This document shows, piece by piece, positions 24,147-32,100 of a stretch of DNA of 64,000 nt. The DNA comes from Treponema sp. GTDB lineage: Bacteria > Spirochaetota > Spirochaetia > Treponematales > Treponemataceae. The stretch spans positions 1-64,000 of the forward strand of contig JAGCVK010000008.1 of the NCBI GenBank assembly GCA_017962415.1, read 5' to 3'. Numbering within the stretch: the stretch's first letter is position 1; each line of letters starts with the position of its first letter. The position numbers and the translations under genes are program-made. The notes under the pieces are model-generated. The model had not been told where the DNA came from. It did no database searches and saw only the letters and a list, made by a program, of their open reading frames with translations.

Positions 24147-25145
24147 TTAAAGATTTTCAAACTTGAATTTATGAATCACAGCCTTTCCTTCCATATCTTC
24201 GCAAACCCAAATACAGCCGCGCTTTTTATCAACACAAATGCCTTCAGGATTACTATTAGCATCGGCGCGAATATAATAAGTTGCATAAAGCACGCTCGCT
24301 TCGCCATTAAACAAATAAATAGTAAAATTTTCAGAATCCAAAACCCAAAGATAATCATTTTCTTTATCGTAATCCAGGCCAGCAATTTCCGAAATATCAC
24401 AATTTTCTACATCACAAAGACTCTTTTTAGATTTAAGCTCGCCGCCCATAGAATATTTATAAAGCAACGCATTAGTTTGAACACCAAAATATAAATCGCC
24501 ATTGTAACAGGTAATACCTTCAACCCCGTTATTAAAAAAACTTTCCGCACCCTCAACCGCAAAAAGCGACTTAGAATCTTTCTTAAAATTATATTTAGAG
24601 CCATTAAACAAAATCTCATAAGCAGATTTTGAAGGACTTTCAAGGCCAATATAAAGATTTCCGTTTTCAGAGTTCAAAGCCAAATCTTCCATTTCGCCTT
24701 GTTTCTTCCATTCAAGAGAAAAAGCACCGTCAAAATCAATACGATAAAGTCCGCCGTTATCTTCAACAGCCCAAAGAAAATCCTCGTCTTTAGAAAGACA
24801 AATCCCCGAAAGTTCCCTAATTCCGTTAATTCTTAATAGCAATTCATGTTCAACCAAAACCGGAAGCGGCCTTTGATTTTCAAAATCATAATCATCAAAA
24901 TAAAACTTATTAACCGGTCGATCGTCCCATTTTGCCTTTTTCTTATAAGTTGATTTTGGCTTTTCCTTTTCTTTAGATTTAGATTTTTTGGCCTTTTTTT
25001 CATTTTTTGTGTCTTTTTTGGAAGCCATTCGATTAACGCTGCGCCCAACACTCGTTACAGGAATTTTGCTGGCAAACAACAATTCCGAGCTAAAAATCAG
25101 CGTTGCAAATAAAACTACAGTTTTTAAAACTTTTTCCTTTTTCAT
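24147..25145 (-). CDS. Exported SdiA-regulated-like beta-propeller protein
   Basis: The 332-residue protein has a signal peptide (MKKEKVLKTVVLFATLIFSSELLFA), a very basic linker (KKDTKNEKKAKKSKSKEKEK), then repeated propeller blades: RELSGICLSKDEDFLWAVEDNGGLYRIDFDG, MEDLALNSENGNLYIGLES, VEGITCYNGDLYFGV and NPEGICVDKKRGCIWVCED. This pattern matches the SdiA-regulated/phytase-like propeller family. A phosphatase role is not shown. The ATG at 25145 follows GAGGAG. A TTG nine bases earlier lies too close to that site. Confidence 0.75.
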   Translation of the reverse strand: MKKEKVLKTVVLFATLIFSSELLFASKIPVTSVGRSVNRMASKKDTKNEKKAKKSKSKEKEKPKSTYKKKAKWDDRPVNKFYFDDYDFENQRPLPVLVEHELLLRINGIRELSGICLSKDEDFLWAVEDNGGLYRIDFDGAFSLEWKKQGEMEDLALNSENGNLYIGLESPSKSAYEILFNGSKYNFKKDSKSLFAVEGAESFFNNGVEGITCYNGDLYFGVQTNALLYKYSMGGELKSKKSLCDVENCDISEIAGLDYDKENDYLWVLDSENFTIYLFNGEASVLYATYYIRADANSNPEGICVDKKRGCIWVCEDMEGKAVIHKFKFENL

Positions 25146-25154
25146 AAAACTCAA

Positions 25155-25413
25155 ATCTCCTCATTTTTGAAAATTTTTTATTAAATGCTCAATTTCATTT
25201 TAAATCCTTTCAAAAACTTAACAACTTTCAAAATTATAAAGTTACAATTTTTTTAGGAGGGCGGAGCCCCGCCCTGCGCTCCAAAGTCCTCACTCGTTCG
25301 CTCGCCTGCGGCTCGCTCACTCGCTCCGGTCTTTTCCGCTACCCACCCTGCAAGTTTTCAGCAAAAAAAAAGAGCAAACAAATCAAATTGTCTGCTCACA
25401 AAAACAAATAAAA
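25155..25413. other. Intergenic region with repeat copy B
   Basis: This 259-bp spacer between two minus-strand genes contains the second 93-bp G+C-rich repeat and A+T-rich DNA that probably includes the promoter of the propeller gene. No gene is seen. Confidence 0.5.
25256..25348. repeat. 93-bp G+C-rich dispersed repeat, copy B
   Basis: Aligned without gaps to 213-305, this copy differs at about three positions (AG to CC near the first hairpin, CAC to CTC in the middle). Both copies begin with the small inverted repeat GGGCGG...CCGCCC and are embedded in very A+T-rich intergenic DNA. The orientation is the same as copy A. Confidence 0.85.
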
Positions 25414-26094
25414 TTATTCGCTAATTTCAGAATCTTCAGAGGATTCGTCAACTTCAGAAAGATTTTCTGTAGAATTTTCTTGCGCTTGCAAAGTTTCAGC
25501 TTCCGGCGGCAAAGGATTTTCCAGTTTTACAAAAATATCTTTTGCAGTAAGGCTCACCGTGTAAATCATCAAAACCGGCAAAATCAAAAAGCCCAAAAAA
25601 CAAATATATCTCGAAAAATAAAGAGCCACACCTTCTAAAATCACAAAAACAAGCGTGCGCAAACTTTTTTTCATATCCATAAAAAATACAGCAACAGAAT
25701 TTCTTAGCATATTAACAAACGAATTAGAATAACGGGCAATCAGCGGGTAAGAATACAAAATAAAAACACTTGTAACCAAAAAATATCCGGCAAGCGCTGC
25801 AATCTTAATCAAATTAAAGCCCGAATCATATGCAAGATAAACAAGATAGCCGCCAAGCGCCGCAAAAATTGCAGTTAAAAGTTCAATAAAAAATCCTTGA
25901 ATCAAATCCTGGCGAAAAGCCTTAAAAAAGCGGCGCGAAATTCCGCCAAAAGTCAAAACTTCTTCATCATTATCTACAATACGCAAAGCAACAGCAAAAG
26001 CTGCGCAAGTTGAAGTTCCAATAGAAATCAAAGGAATGCTGCAAATCAGCCACAACAAATTAAGCCAAAACAGGCGAATTATTTTTTTCATCAT
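25414..26094 (-). CDS. DUF624/YesL-like membrane protein
   Basis: The 226-residue protein has about five hydrophobic segments and the DUF624 layout: RLFWLNLLWLICSIPLISIGTSTCAAF near the start, FFKAFRQDLIQGFFIELL, then further helices. A Glu/Ser-rich cytosolic tail follows. YesL-type proteins lie near sugar-uptake genes in Firmicutes, but their function is unknown. Its ATG (26094) overlaps the TGA of the upstream serine hydrolase gene as ATGA, so translation is probably coupled. Confidence 0.8.
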   Translation of the reverse strand: MMKKIIRLFWLNLLWLICSIPLISIGTSTCAAFAVALRIVDNDEEVLTFGGISRRFFKAFRQDLIQGFFIELLTAIFAALGGYLVYLAYDSGFNLIKIAALAGYFLVTSVFILYSYPLIARYSNSFVNMLRNSVAVFFMDMKKSLRTLVFVILEGVALYFSRYICFLGFLILPVLMIYTVSLTAKDIFVKLENPLPPEAETLQAQENSTENLSEVDESSEDSEISE

Positions 26095-27206
26095 TTTTTT
26101 CCTTTCCATATTTTATGTAAATTTCTTGCAACAGAAGTTGTGTTTATTTTTACCGAAGGGCAATTAGAAAGCACTATTATAGAAAGTTTTCCGTCAAAAT
26201 AATAGCCGTTATACGAATTAAAAACATCCGTTACGCCAGCATGAAAGATAGAATTTTGGTGGCGGTAAATACCATAACCGTAAGATTCCGAATCAATCAT
26301 CTTTTTAAAAGTTTTTTTGCTTACAATTTTGCCGCGCGTAAAAAAAGTGTTCCAGCGAAAAATATCAACAACAGTAGAATTAAGATCGCCGCAACCAAGT
26401 GCCAGCGCCGACGGAATACTGTAGTAGCGGCCTTTATAATCATAGCCTTTAGTATCAGTTTTTTGAAAATCAAGATTTGAACGGCTCATTCCGCAAGGCT
26501 CAAAAATATTTTTTTGGATATAATCTTTGTAAGATTCACCGCTTACCATTTCAATAATACGCGCAAGAAGATAATAATTTGTATTGCAGTAAAAATAAGT
26601 GCTGTCTGGTTCTGCCAAAAGCGGCGCATCACTAAGGTACGTTAAAACAAGATTGTCAGCAACAGGTTTGCGTGCCATTTGATTAACTTCAATATGGCGG
26701 TAAATTTTTTTAGGAAAAAATTCGTCGGCCGAATTTATGTGATCGGTAAGCCCCGATCGCATAAGCAAAAGCATTTTTATAGTAATTCGGTCGCCGGCAT
26801 CAAATTCGGGAAAGAACGTTGAAAGTTTTTCGTCCACCGCAAGCTTCCCCGCCTCACACAACTGCATTATCGCGGCGGCCGTAAGCTGCTTAGTAATCGA
26901 GCCGGCCTCAAAAGACGTGTTCACGCCTATCGGCAAAGAGTCGCGGGCCTTATCATCGCACACGCCATAACCGCGCGCAAATAAAATTTTGCCGCGGCTT
27001 CCCACCAACACGCTTCCCTGAAATCCGCACTCGGTAAGGTAAGCGTCGGCAGCTTGTGCAAAGGCGCGGTAACGCGGCTCAATCACACCTTCGTCTGGCC
27101 ATTCGGCAGTTTTTACTTTAGAAACCGGTGTGCAGGCAACACAAAAAAAGCAGAGAGCTAAAACTGTCATCACGAGATTAAATTTTGTGATTTTTAGTTT
27201 TGTCAT
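26091..27206 (-). CDS. Lipoprotein serine hydrolase (class C beta-lactamase-like)
   Basis: A 371-residue member of the serine beta-lactamase/penicillin-binding-like family. The signal peptide ends at lipobox FCVAC (Cys25), so the enzyme is anchored outside the cytosol. The catalytic motifs are Ser103-I-T-Lys106, then YCNTNY (Y-x-N), and FHAGV in place of the K-T-G box (H-x-G, common in this family). Most such proteins act as D-aminopeptidases, esterases or cell-wall hydrolases and not as antibiotic resistance enzymes. It is co-transcribed with the DUF624 protein. Confidence 0.85.
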   Translation of the reverse strand: MTKLKITKFNLVMTVLALCFFCVACTPVSKVKTAEWPDEGVIEPRYRAFAQAADAYLTECGFQGSVLVGSRGKILFARGYGVCDDKARDSLPIGVNTSFEAGSITKQLTAAAIMQLCEAGKLAVDEKLSTFFPEFDAGDRITIKMLLLMRSGLTDHINSADEFFPKKIYRHIEVNQMARKPVADNLVLTYLSDAPLLAEPDSTYFYCNTNYYLLARIIEMVSGESYKDYIQKNIFEPCGMSRSNLDFQKTDTKGYDYKGRYYSIPSALALGCGDLNSTVVDIFRWNTFFTRGKIVSKKTFKKMIDSESYGYGIYRHQNSIFHAGVTDVFNSYNGYYFDGKLSIIVLSNCPSVKINTTSVARNLHKIWKGKK

Positions 27207-27249
27207 CTCTGCCTACCTAAAATAAGAAATCTTAAAAATCTGAAACAAG

Positions 27250-27322
27250 ACGAAAAACAAAAAGCTGCGTGAAAGTGAAAACGAAATACACGATTCGCGT
27301 TTTCAATTCCACGCCATTTTTG
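27250..27322 (-). terminator. Long imperfect hairpin after the purO-like gene
   Basis: GCGTGAAAGTGAAAACG pairs with CGTTTTCAATTCCACGC over 17 positions with two mismatches. It lies between the stop of the IMP cyclohydrolase gene and the start of the serine hydrolase gene. It may be a terminator or processing site. Confidence 0.45.
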
Positions 27323-27326
27323 GTTT

Positions 27327-28058
27327 TTACTTGTTCTTATTAATAACTCGTTCTTCAAACTTTCCGGTTGCTAAATCTATGTAGCGAACAAAAAGTGAAA
27401 CTTTGTTTTCTTCGTTGAGAGAAGTCCAGATTTCGTTTGCAAAATCATCGATGTTGCCCGAAATCTTAAGCTTTACTGGTTCGCCTTCAAAACTTGGAAG
27501 CGGATTTCCGTCTCCCATATAAGTATGAATATAGTGTCCTTCACCATTTTGCGGATTATCATAAGTGTATGTAAAACGCAAAGTATTATCGCCGTTTCCG
27601 CAATCGCTCTTTAAAATAGAAAGAGAATAAGCGTAACCGCCGTTAATTCCGCCTTCCAAATCAAGCAAAGAAGAAATGCGCGGAGTATAATTTGGAGCAT
27701 CGTGCTCGTATTTGCGGCTTCTCAAAGACTGTTCAAAAGTAAGACCTTTTTTAAGACCTTCGAAAATTGTGTCTGTCTGATCGCCATTTGTTACAATTGT
27801 CTTTTTACCAAATTCACGAACAGCAGCATAAATAATAAGACTTGGATCGCCTGCAATCAAAGACTCATCAAAAGCCTTTGTGCGAACAACTTCTGTTCCG
27901 TTTTCTGAATCTGTTACAAAAACGCGGTTGCGGCTTCCTGCACTACGTCCCATTGTCCAATATGCAGAAACTGCATATTTCCCGTCACAAGATTTTCCAG
28001 CAATAATTCCTCTTCCCGGGTAAGTTGTAGAAGAAAGTTCTGCTTTAATTTCTTTCAT
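27327..28058 (-). CDS. PurO-type IMP cyclohydrolase
   Basis: Closes the ring of FAICAR to give IMP, the last step of purine synthesis. The 243-residue protein resembles the PurO family, best known from archaea: STTYPGRGIIAGKSCDGKYAVSAYWTMGRSAGSRNRVF at the start, DPSLIIYAA and VTNGDQTD in the middle, NYTPRISSLLDLEGG further on. It is unrelated in fold to the PurH N-terminal domain. With the stand-alone AICAR transformylase at 22919-24094 it rebuilds the two PurH activities from separate genes. GAGG precedes the ATG. A short palindrome (28083-28101) containing TATACT lies upstream. Confidence 0.88.
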   Translation of the reverse strand: MKEIKAELSSTTYPGRGIIAGKSCDGKYAVSAYWTMGRSAGSRNRVFVTDSENGTEVVRTKAFDESLIAGDPSLIIYAAVREFGKKTIVTNGDQTDTIFEGLKKGLTFEQSLRSRKYEHDAPNYTPRISSLLDLEGGINGGYAYSLSILKSDCGNGDNTLRFTYTYDNPQNGEGHYIHTYMGDGNPLPSFEGEPVKLKISGNIDDFANEIWTSLNEENKVSLFVRYIDLATGKFEERVINKNK

Positions 28059-28082
28059 AAATTCCTCATTGTATTTCTAAAT

Positions 28083-28101
28083 CAGCAAGTATAGCTTGCT
28101 T
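28083..28101. repeat. Short palindrome of the AAGCAAGCTATRCTTGCT family, copy 1
   Basis: On the minus strand this reads AAGCAAGCTATACTTGCTGA. Similar palindromes lie near 39311-39330 and 49319-49338. Here the included TATACT could act as a -10 element for the purO-like gene, about 25 nt before its start. Confidence 0.5.
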
Positions 28102-28165
28102 CATTGGCTGTGTTGTGAAAAAAGCTAAAATGAACTGCCTTTGCAGTTAATTATTTTACGCTTAA

Positions 28166-29053
28166 TTAATCGTTTCCGTGCTGTTTTTCAAGATATTCCA
28201 TAACAGCGTCAACAGTTTTCTGTTTTGGATCCGGTTCATCTGAAGGAAGTTTTTCCAAAATGCTGTTTCTAAATTCTTTGCAGTCAATTACAGGACTTGC
28301 AGTAAAGGTGCACTTTCCTGTTTCAAGAATATCAGCCAGCATATCTTCAGGATTTTCAGGATTAATTCTCAAACAGTTTCCGTTAATCGAAACCAAAATC
28401 ATCTTATCAAAAAGTCTAAGATAACTGTCAATTTCGCGAAGTCCGCGTTTAGTTTCCGGCTGGCCTGGACGATAACGAGTTCCACTTGGGAATACGAGAA
28501 TCATCTGTCCGCGCTTTTTGCAAGAATCCATTGCGCGCATTGCAGCAAAATTGATTTTACGAGCCCGCTGCTCCTCTGCAATTTTTTCTTCTTCAGAAAT
28601 TTCTTTGTCTTCAACAGCATTCAAACTGCGAGTTGGATAAATTACAACGCGAGTAAAACCTTCTGTAAAGGCACGAACTCCTGCACTTGCTTCGTTCAAT
28701 TTCATTCCGGCAACAGCAACAATTCTTTGAGACATATCTTTTGCCCATTCTTCGCCCTGTTTTTCCAAAAGATAAAGAATTCCCGGCAAATCAAGATTTG
28801 TGTAATGCTCCATTAAAATAAGCCCAGATTTTCCCTCTTTTACAACTGAATCATAAAATGCTTTGAAGTTTTCAATATTTCCCAAACCAGATTCTTTATT
28901 GAAAGCTTCATCAAGAAGTTTCCACATATAAGGTCTGAGAGCTAAATTTGCTTCTTCATAAACTTTTGTTTCATCGATTTTCGCAGCTGCATGCGAAAGC
29001 TTTGACATTTCAGCAAAAACACTGCCGAATCTGTCTTTTAACATAATACCCAT
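28166..29053 (-). CDS. Glycerol-phosphate acyltransferase-like protein (PlsC superfamily)
   Basis: The 295-residue protein has the acyltransferase catalytic motif H-x4-D (EHYTNLDLPG, near residues 82-90) and a second block LVFPSGTRYRPGQ, corresponding to the phosphate-binding motif. It probably transfers an acyl chain to glycerol-3-phosphate or lysophosphatidate during phospholipid synthesis. The long helical N-terminus (about 70 residues before the motif) and lack of transmembrane segments recall soluble plant-type GPATs more than typical PlsC. The exact substrate is uncertain. AAGGAA precedes the ATG. Confidence 0.82.
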   Translation of the reverse strand: MGIMLKDRFGSVFAEMSKLSHAAAKIDETKVYEEANLALRPYMWKLLDEAFNKESGLGNIENFKAFYDSVVKEGKSGLILMEHYTNLDLPGILYLLEKQGEEWAKDMSQRIVAVAGMKLNEASAGVRAFTEGFTRVVIYPTRSLNAVEDKEISEEEKIAEEQRARKINFAAMRAMDSCKKRGQMILVFPSGTRYRPGQPETKRGLREIDSYLRLFDKMILVSINGNCLRINPENPEDMLADILETGKCTFTASPVIDCKEFRNSILEKLPSDEPDPKQKTVDAVMEYLEKQHGND

Positions 29054-29229
29054 AATGATTCCTTAATAACTCCATAAAACAATAGTTATATTTATTATAG
29101 TTTATTTATGATTTAGATACAACAAAAACAATAAATTCAAATATTTTCCATTATTTGCAAAATCAAAGCAAAACTTCAAACACTAAAGAAAATCTGCCTT
29201 GTTGCCGATAAACCTTTAAGGTGGATTCT

Positions 29230-30033
29230 ATGAAAAATAGTTGTTGGTCAAAATATATAATTTTCGCATTCATCATTGGGTTGTTTCTAACTTGTAAAAT
29301 TAGTATAGAAGATACTGATTTGCGACAGAAACCTGATGTAAATATTTCAGACAAACAGGTTACAATTATTATTCCAAAAATTAATAACGACACAGACTAT
29401 ATCACAATTTGCAGAAAAAATGGTTCTACAAAAACCAACGTTGGCATAATTTTTCCAAAAGATTATTCTACAAATGATGCTAATTACGTTTTTATTGACA
29501 AGCTCGTTTACAAAGACCAAAAATATCAGTATCAGGTTAGATATCACGATTCAAAAGAAAATAATTATTCGCAATGGTCAAATGAAATTGAAATAAAAAA
29601 TGTTGACGGAGCGCTTGATACAGAATCCGTTTCTTTTGATATTGGAAGTGAAAAATTTGTTTACGATAGCACAAATAATACACTAGCATTATCAGATGGA
29701 ATAAATGCGCCTGATTTTCCTGCTTACGCAGACGCTTCAACTGAATTTAAAACAATGATTGTAATATCAATCAAAAATACAAATACACGACAAATTTTTG
29801 AACTTCCAGACAATTTTATTGCCGGCAATAATCCAATCAATATGCTGGAAAAACTTCCGCAATCTTTCTACGATAAAGAACTAGTTTTAGAAGGAATTCT
29901 CGCGCAAAACAGTAAAGATTTAAATTACATCGAATGGACCGAACTCACCGAAATTCCGCTTCAAGGAAATGTAAACAGAACAATCACAATTCCTTTTAAG
30001 TCGGGAACAAACGGAATCGACTATTCTTTTTAG
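29230..30033 (+). CDS. Lipoprotein of unknown function
   Basis: I do not recognise this 267-residue protein. The signal peptide ends in a spirochaete-type lipobox with Cys22 (GLFLTC). A fibronectin type III-like region follows (VTIIIPKINNDTDYITICRKNG ... YQYQVRYHDSKENNYSQWSNEIEI), then a strand-rich C-terminal domain. AAGGTGG stands 5 nt before the ATG at 29230. A GTG at 29221 would overlap it. A good intrinsic terminator follows. It is probably a surface or periplasmic binding protein. Confidence 0.72.
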   Translation: MKNSCWSKYIIFAFIIGLFLTCKISIEDTDLRQKPDVNISDKQVTIIIPKINNDTDYITICRKNGSTKTNVGIIFPKDYSTNDANYVFIDKLVYKDQKYQYQVRYHDSKENNYSQWSNEIEIKNVDGALDTESVSFDIGSEKFVYDSTNNTLALSDGINAPDFPAYADASTEFKTMIVISIKNTNTRQIFELPDNFIAGNNPINMLEKLPQSFYDKELVLEGILAQNSKDLNYIEWTELTEIPLQGNVNRTITIPFKSGTNGIDYSF

Positions 30034-30082
30034 AAAAGGCATTAATCAAAAAATGCCAAAAACTTCATTTTATAATAAAATC

Positions 30083-30110
30083 AAAAGGCGCCCAAACGGC
30101 GCTTTTTTTT
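30083..30110 (+). terminator. Intrinsic terminator after the lipoprotein gene
   Basis: The stem GCGCC/GGCGC with loop CAAAC is flanked by AAAAG upstream and eight T downstream. Confidence 0.8.
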
Positions 30111-30181
30111 ATGGAAAAATAATCAAAAAGCAAATGCAAAAATCCGGGTTTTACAAATCAAAAATGCAGCAAGAATGACAA

Positions 30182-30210
30182 TTGAACAAAAATTGCAAAA
30201 ATGTTATTTT
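30182..30210 (+). promoter_or_regulatory. Leaderless promoter of the RNA methyltransferase gene
   Basis: TTGAAC (30182-30187), a 17-nt spacer and TATTTT (30205-30210) are followed after 8 nt by ATG at 30219, with no Shine-Dalgarno sequence. Confidence 0.55.
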
Positions 30211-30218
30211 TATTTTGT

Positions 30219-31376
30219 ATGAATACTCTGGTCGCATTATGCGCTGTTGGTGCCGAGCGAATTCTCGGTAATGAAATCAAACATTTAGGATATAAACTCA
30301 AATCAAACGCACCTGGTCGAGTTTCTTTTTTTGGTGATGACGATGCGTTATTTAAAGCAAATCTTTGTCTTAGAACAGCAGACCGCGTTTATCTTCAGCT
30401 TGCAGAATATAACGCTCTTAATTTTGACGATTTGTACGAAGGAGCTTACGAAGTTTCCTGGCAGGATTTTTTACGCAAAGATTCAAAAATTATTGTAGAT
30501 AAAGTTAGAACCTATAAAAGCAAACTCAATTCAGAACACTCAATACAAGGAATTGTTCACAAAGCAATTTATACAAAACTTGGCGATGTTTGGAAAATGT
30601 CTTCAATGCCAGAAACTGGCGAACAAAGCGACATTCGCGTTTACGTTGACGAAAACAAAGTTTTGATTTTGCTCGATCTTTCAGGACTTCCACTTCACAA
30701 ACGCGGCTACCGCACAGACGGCGGAATTGCCCCGCTTCGCGAAACCACCGCGGCGGTTCTTCTCCAGGAAATGATGTGGCGTCGCAAAACACCTTTGCAC
30801 GACCCATTTTGCGGCTCAGGAACCATTGCAATTGAAGCAACTTTGTACGCCTTCAATGTTGCGCCGGGATTCGGCCGCCGCTTTGGAATAGAAAATTTGC
30901 CGATTTTTAATGCGAAACGCGCACAACAAATACGCGACGAAGAAGCTGCAAAAATCCGCACCGATGTAGAAGTTAGAATCACCGGTTCAGACATAGATTC
31001 GGCCGCAGTAGAACGTTCAAAGAAAAACGCCGAATACGCTTGCGTTATGGCCGGCCGCGCCCTTAAATCAATTGGAATTTCAAAACACATTCCGCGTCCA
31101 GACTTTATTCAGTCAGACTTCGCAGATTTGGCCGCCCCATACGACTCAGGTTTACTTTTGTGCAATCCGCCTTACGGAGAACGACTTGGCGACGCAGAAC
31201 AAGCCCGCGAATTGTACAAAAAAATGCAGAGCCTTTGGACAGATTTTGACGGTTGGGATCTTGGAATCATAACATCAAATCCAGAATTTCAGGAAAATTT
31301 CGGCCACAAAACTTCAGCAATCAAAAAGCTCAAGGCCGGAAATCTCGATACTTCATTTTATATTTACAAGCGATAA
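30219..31376 (+). CDS. THUMP-domain 23S rRNA methyltransferase (RlmL/YpsC type)
   Basis: The 385-residue protein has an N-terminal THUMP-like RNA-binding region (to about residue 160), then LLDLSGLPLHKRGYRTDGGIAPLRETTAA, and the SAM-binding motif HDPFCGSGTIAIEA near residue 200. The catalytic LLCNPPYGERLG near residue 310 is the N-P-P-Y motif of N2-guanine methyltransferases. The family modifies 23S rRNA (G2445 in E. coli). The fused RlmK half of the enteric enzyme is absent, as in most bacteria. The start at 30219 follows the promoter position. The TetR gene is 12 nt downstream. Confidence 0.88.
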   Translation: MNTLVALCAVGAERILGNEIKHLGYKLKSNAPGRVSFFGDDDALFKANLCLRTADRVYLQLAEYNALNFDDLYEGAYEVSWQDFLRKDSKIIVDKVRTYKSKLNSEHSIQGIVHKAIYTKLGDVWKMSSMPETGEQSDIRVYVDENKVLILLDLSGLPLHKRGYRTDGGIAPLRETTAAVLLQEMMWRRKTPLHDPFCGSGTIAIEATLYAFNVAPGFGRRFGIENLPIFNAKRAQQIRDEEAAKIRTDVEVRITGSDIDSAAVERSKKNAEYACVMAGRALKSIGISKHIPRPDFIQSDFADLAAPYDSGLLLCNPPYGERLGDAEQARELYKKMQSLWTDFDGWDLGIITSNPEFQENFGHKTSAIKKLKAGNLDTSFYIYKR

Positions 31377-31388
31377 GGAGAAAGCCGA

Positions 31389-31982
31389 ATGGCAATTGTT
31401 GTAGAACACGACAAGAGAAAACAAGAAATACTACAAAAATCACTCGACGTATTCATCGAAGAAGGCTACGAAGACGCAACCTTTCAGAAAATTGCCGACC
31501 GCTGCGGAATAACCCGCACAACACTTTACATTTATTTTAAGAACAAACACGAAATTTTTTTAGGAAGCATCAAAGAGCTTCTTTCCGAAATGGAATCTGC
31601 GCTAAGAATTATAATCAAAAACGACACACTTTCCGCAGAAGCAGCGCTGCGCCAGATTCTCGAAACGCTCGCCGACGCTTGCGAACGCAACAAAAAACTG
31701 TTCAGCGTACTTTTAAATTATCTTATGCAGCTTAGAAAGTCTGGAGTAGACACAGGCGAGCGAGTTCGCCGCAGAGTTATCCGCGTGCGCCACTTGCTTA
31801 GCACAATCATCATCAAAGGAATACAAAATCACGAATTTAAAGATTTAAACGTAAAAGACGCAAACGAAATGCTCTACGCACTTATGGAATCAACAATTTT
31901 CCGAATTGCCGTTCTAAATCAAGACGATGTAGGCGACGTAAAAGCCGCCTTAAACACCACCGTCGATTTATTCAAGGCATAA
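31389..31982 (+). CDS. TetR family transcriptional regulator
   Basis: The 197-residue protein has the TetR DNA-binding domain at residues 8-55 (KRKQEILQKSLDVFIEEGYEDATFQKIADRCGITRTTLYIYFKNK). An all-helical ligand-binding domain follows. AAGGAG precedes the ATG. It is co-transcribed with the RNA methyltransferase gene upstream. Its target is unknown. No clear operator is seen next to it. Confidence 0.92.
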   Translation: MAIVVEHDKRKQEILQKSLDVFIEEGYEDATFQKIADRCGITRTTLYIYFKNKHEIFLGSIKELLSEMESALRIIIKNDTLSAEAALRQILETLADACERNKKLFSVLLNYLMQLRKSGVDTGERVRRRVIRVRHLLSTIIIKGIQNHEFKDLNVKDANEMLYALMESTIFRIAVLNQDDVGDVKAALNTTVDLFKA

Positions 31983-31984
31983 AA

Positions 31985-32070
31985 AAAGGAGGGGAAAGTC
32001 TTCCCCTGCGGCCGCACGTCGTTGCGGCCTACCCTTTCTGCGGGCACAAATCCGACATCTCTGCCCGCAA
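31985..32070. repeat. G+C-rich hairpin cluster between converging genes
   Basis: Three perfect stems follow one another: GGGGAA/TTCCCC (31991-32006), GGCCGCA/TGCGGCC (32010-32029) and GCGGGC/GCCCGC (32040-32068). The block is much richer in G+C than its surroundings and lies between tetR and pheS, which converge. It may serve as a terminator or be REP-like. Confidence 0.65.
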
Positions 32071-32100
32071 CGCCCAAATCACCGGGCGCCTCATTTATGT

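Noticed and set aside
24095-24160. N-terminal extension of the AICAR transformylase frame
   Set aside because: It would begin upstream of the promoter at 24101-24129 and encode a hydrophobic stretch foreign to the family.
26091-27206. Class C beta-lactamase acting in antibiotic resistance
   Set aside because: The K-T-G box is replaced by H-A-G and the family is dominated by peptidases and esterases. No resistance context is present.
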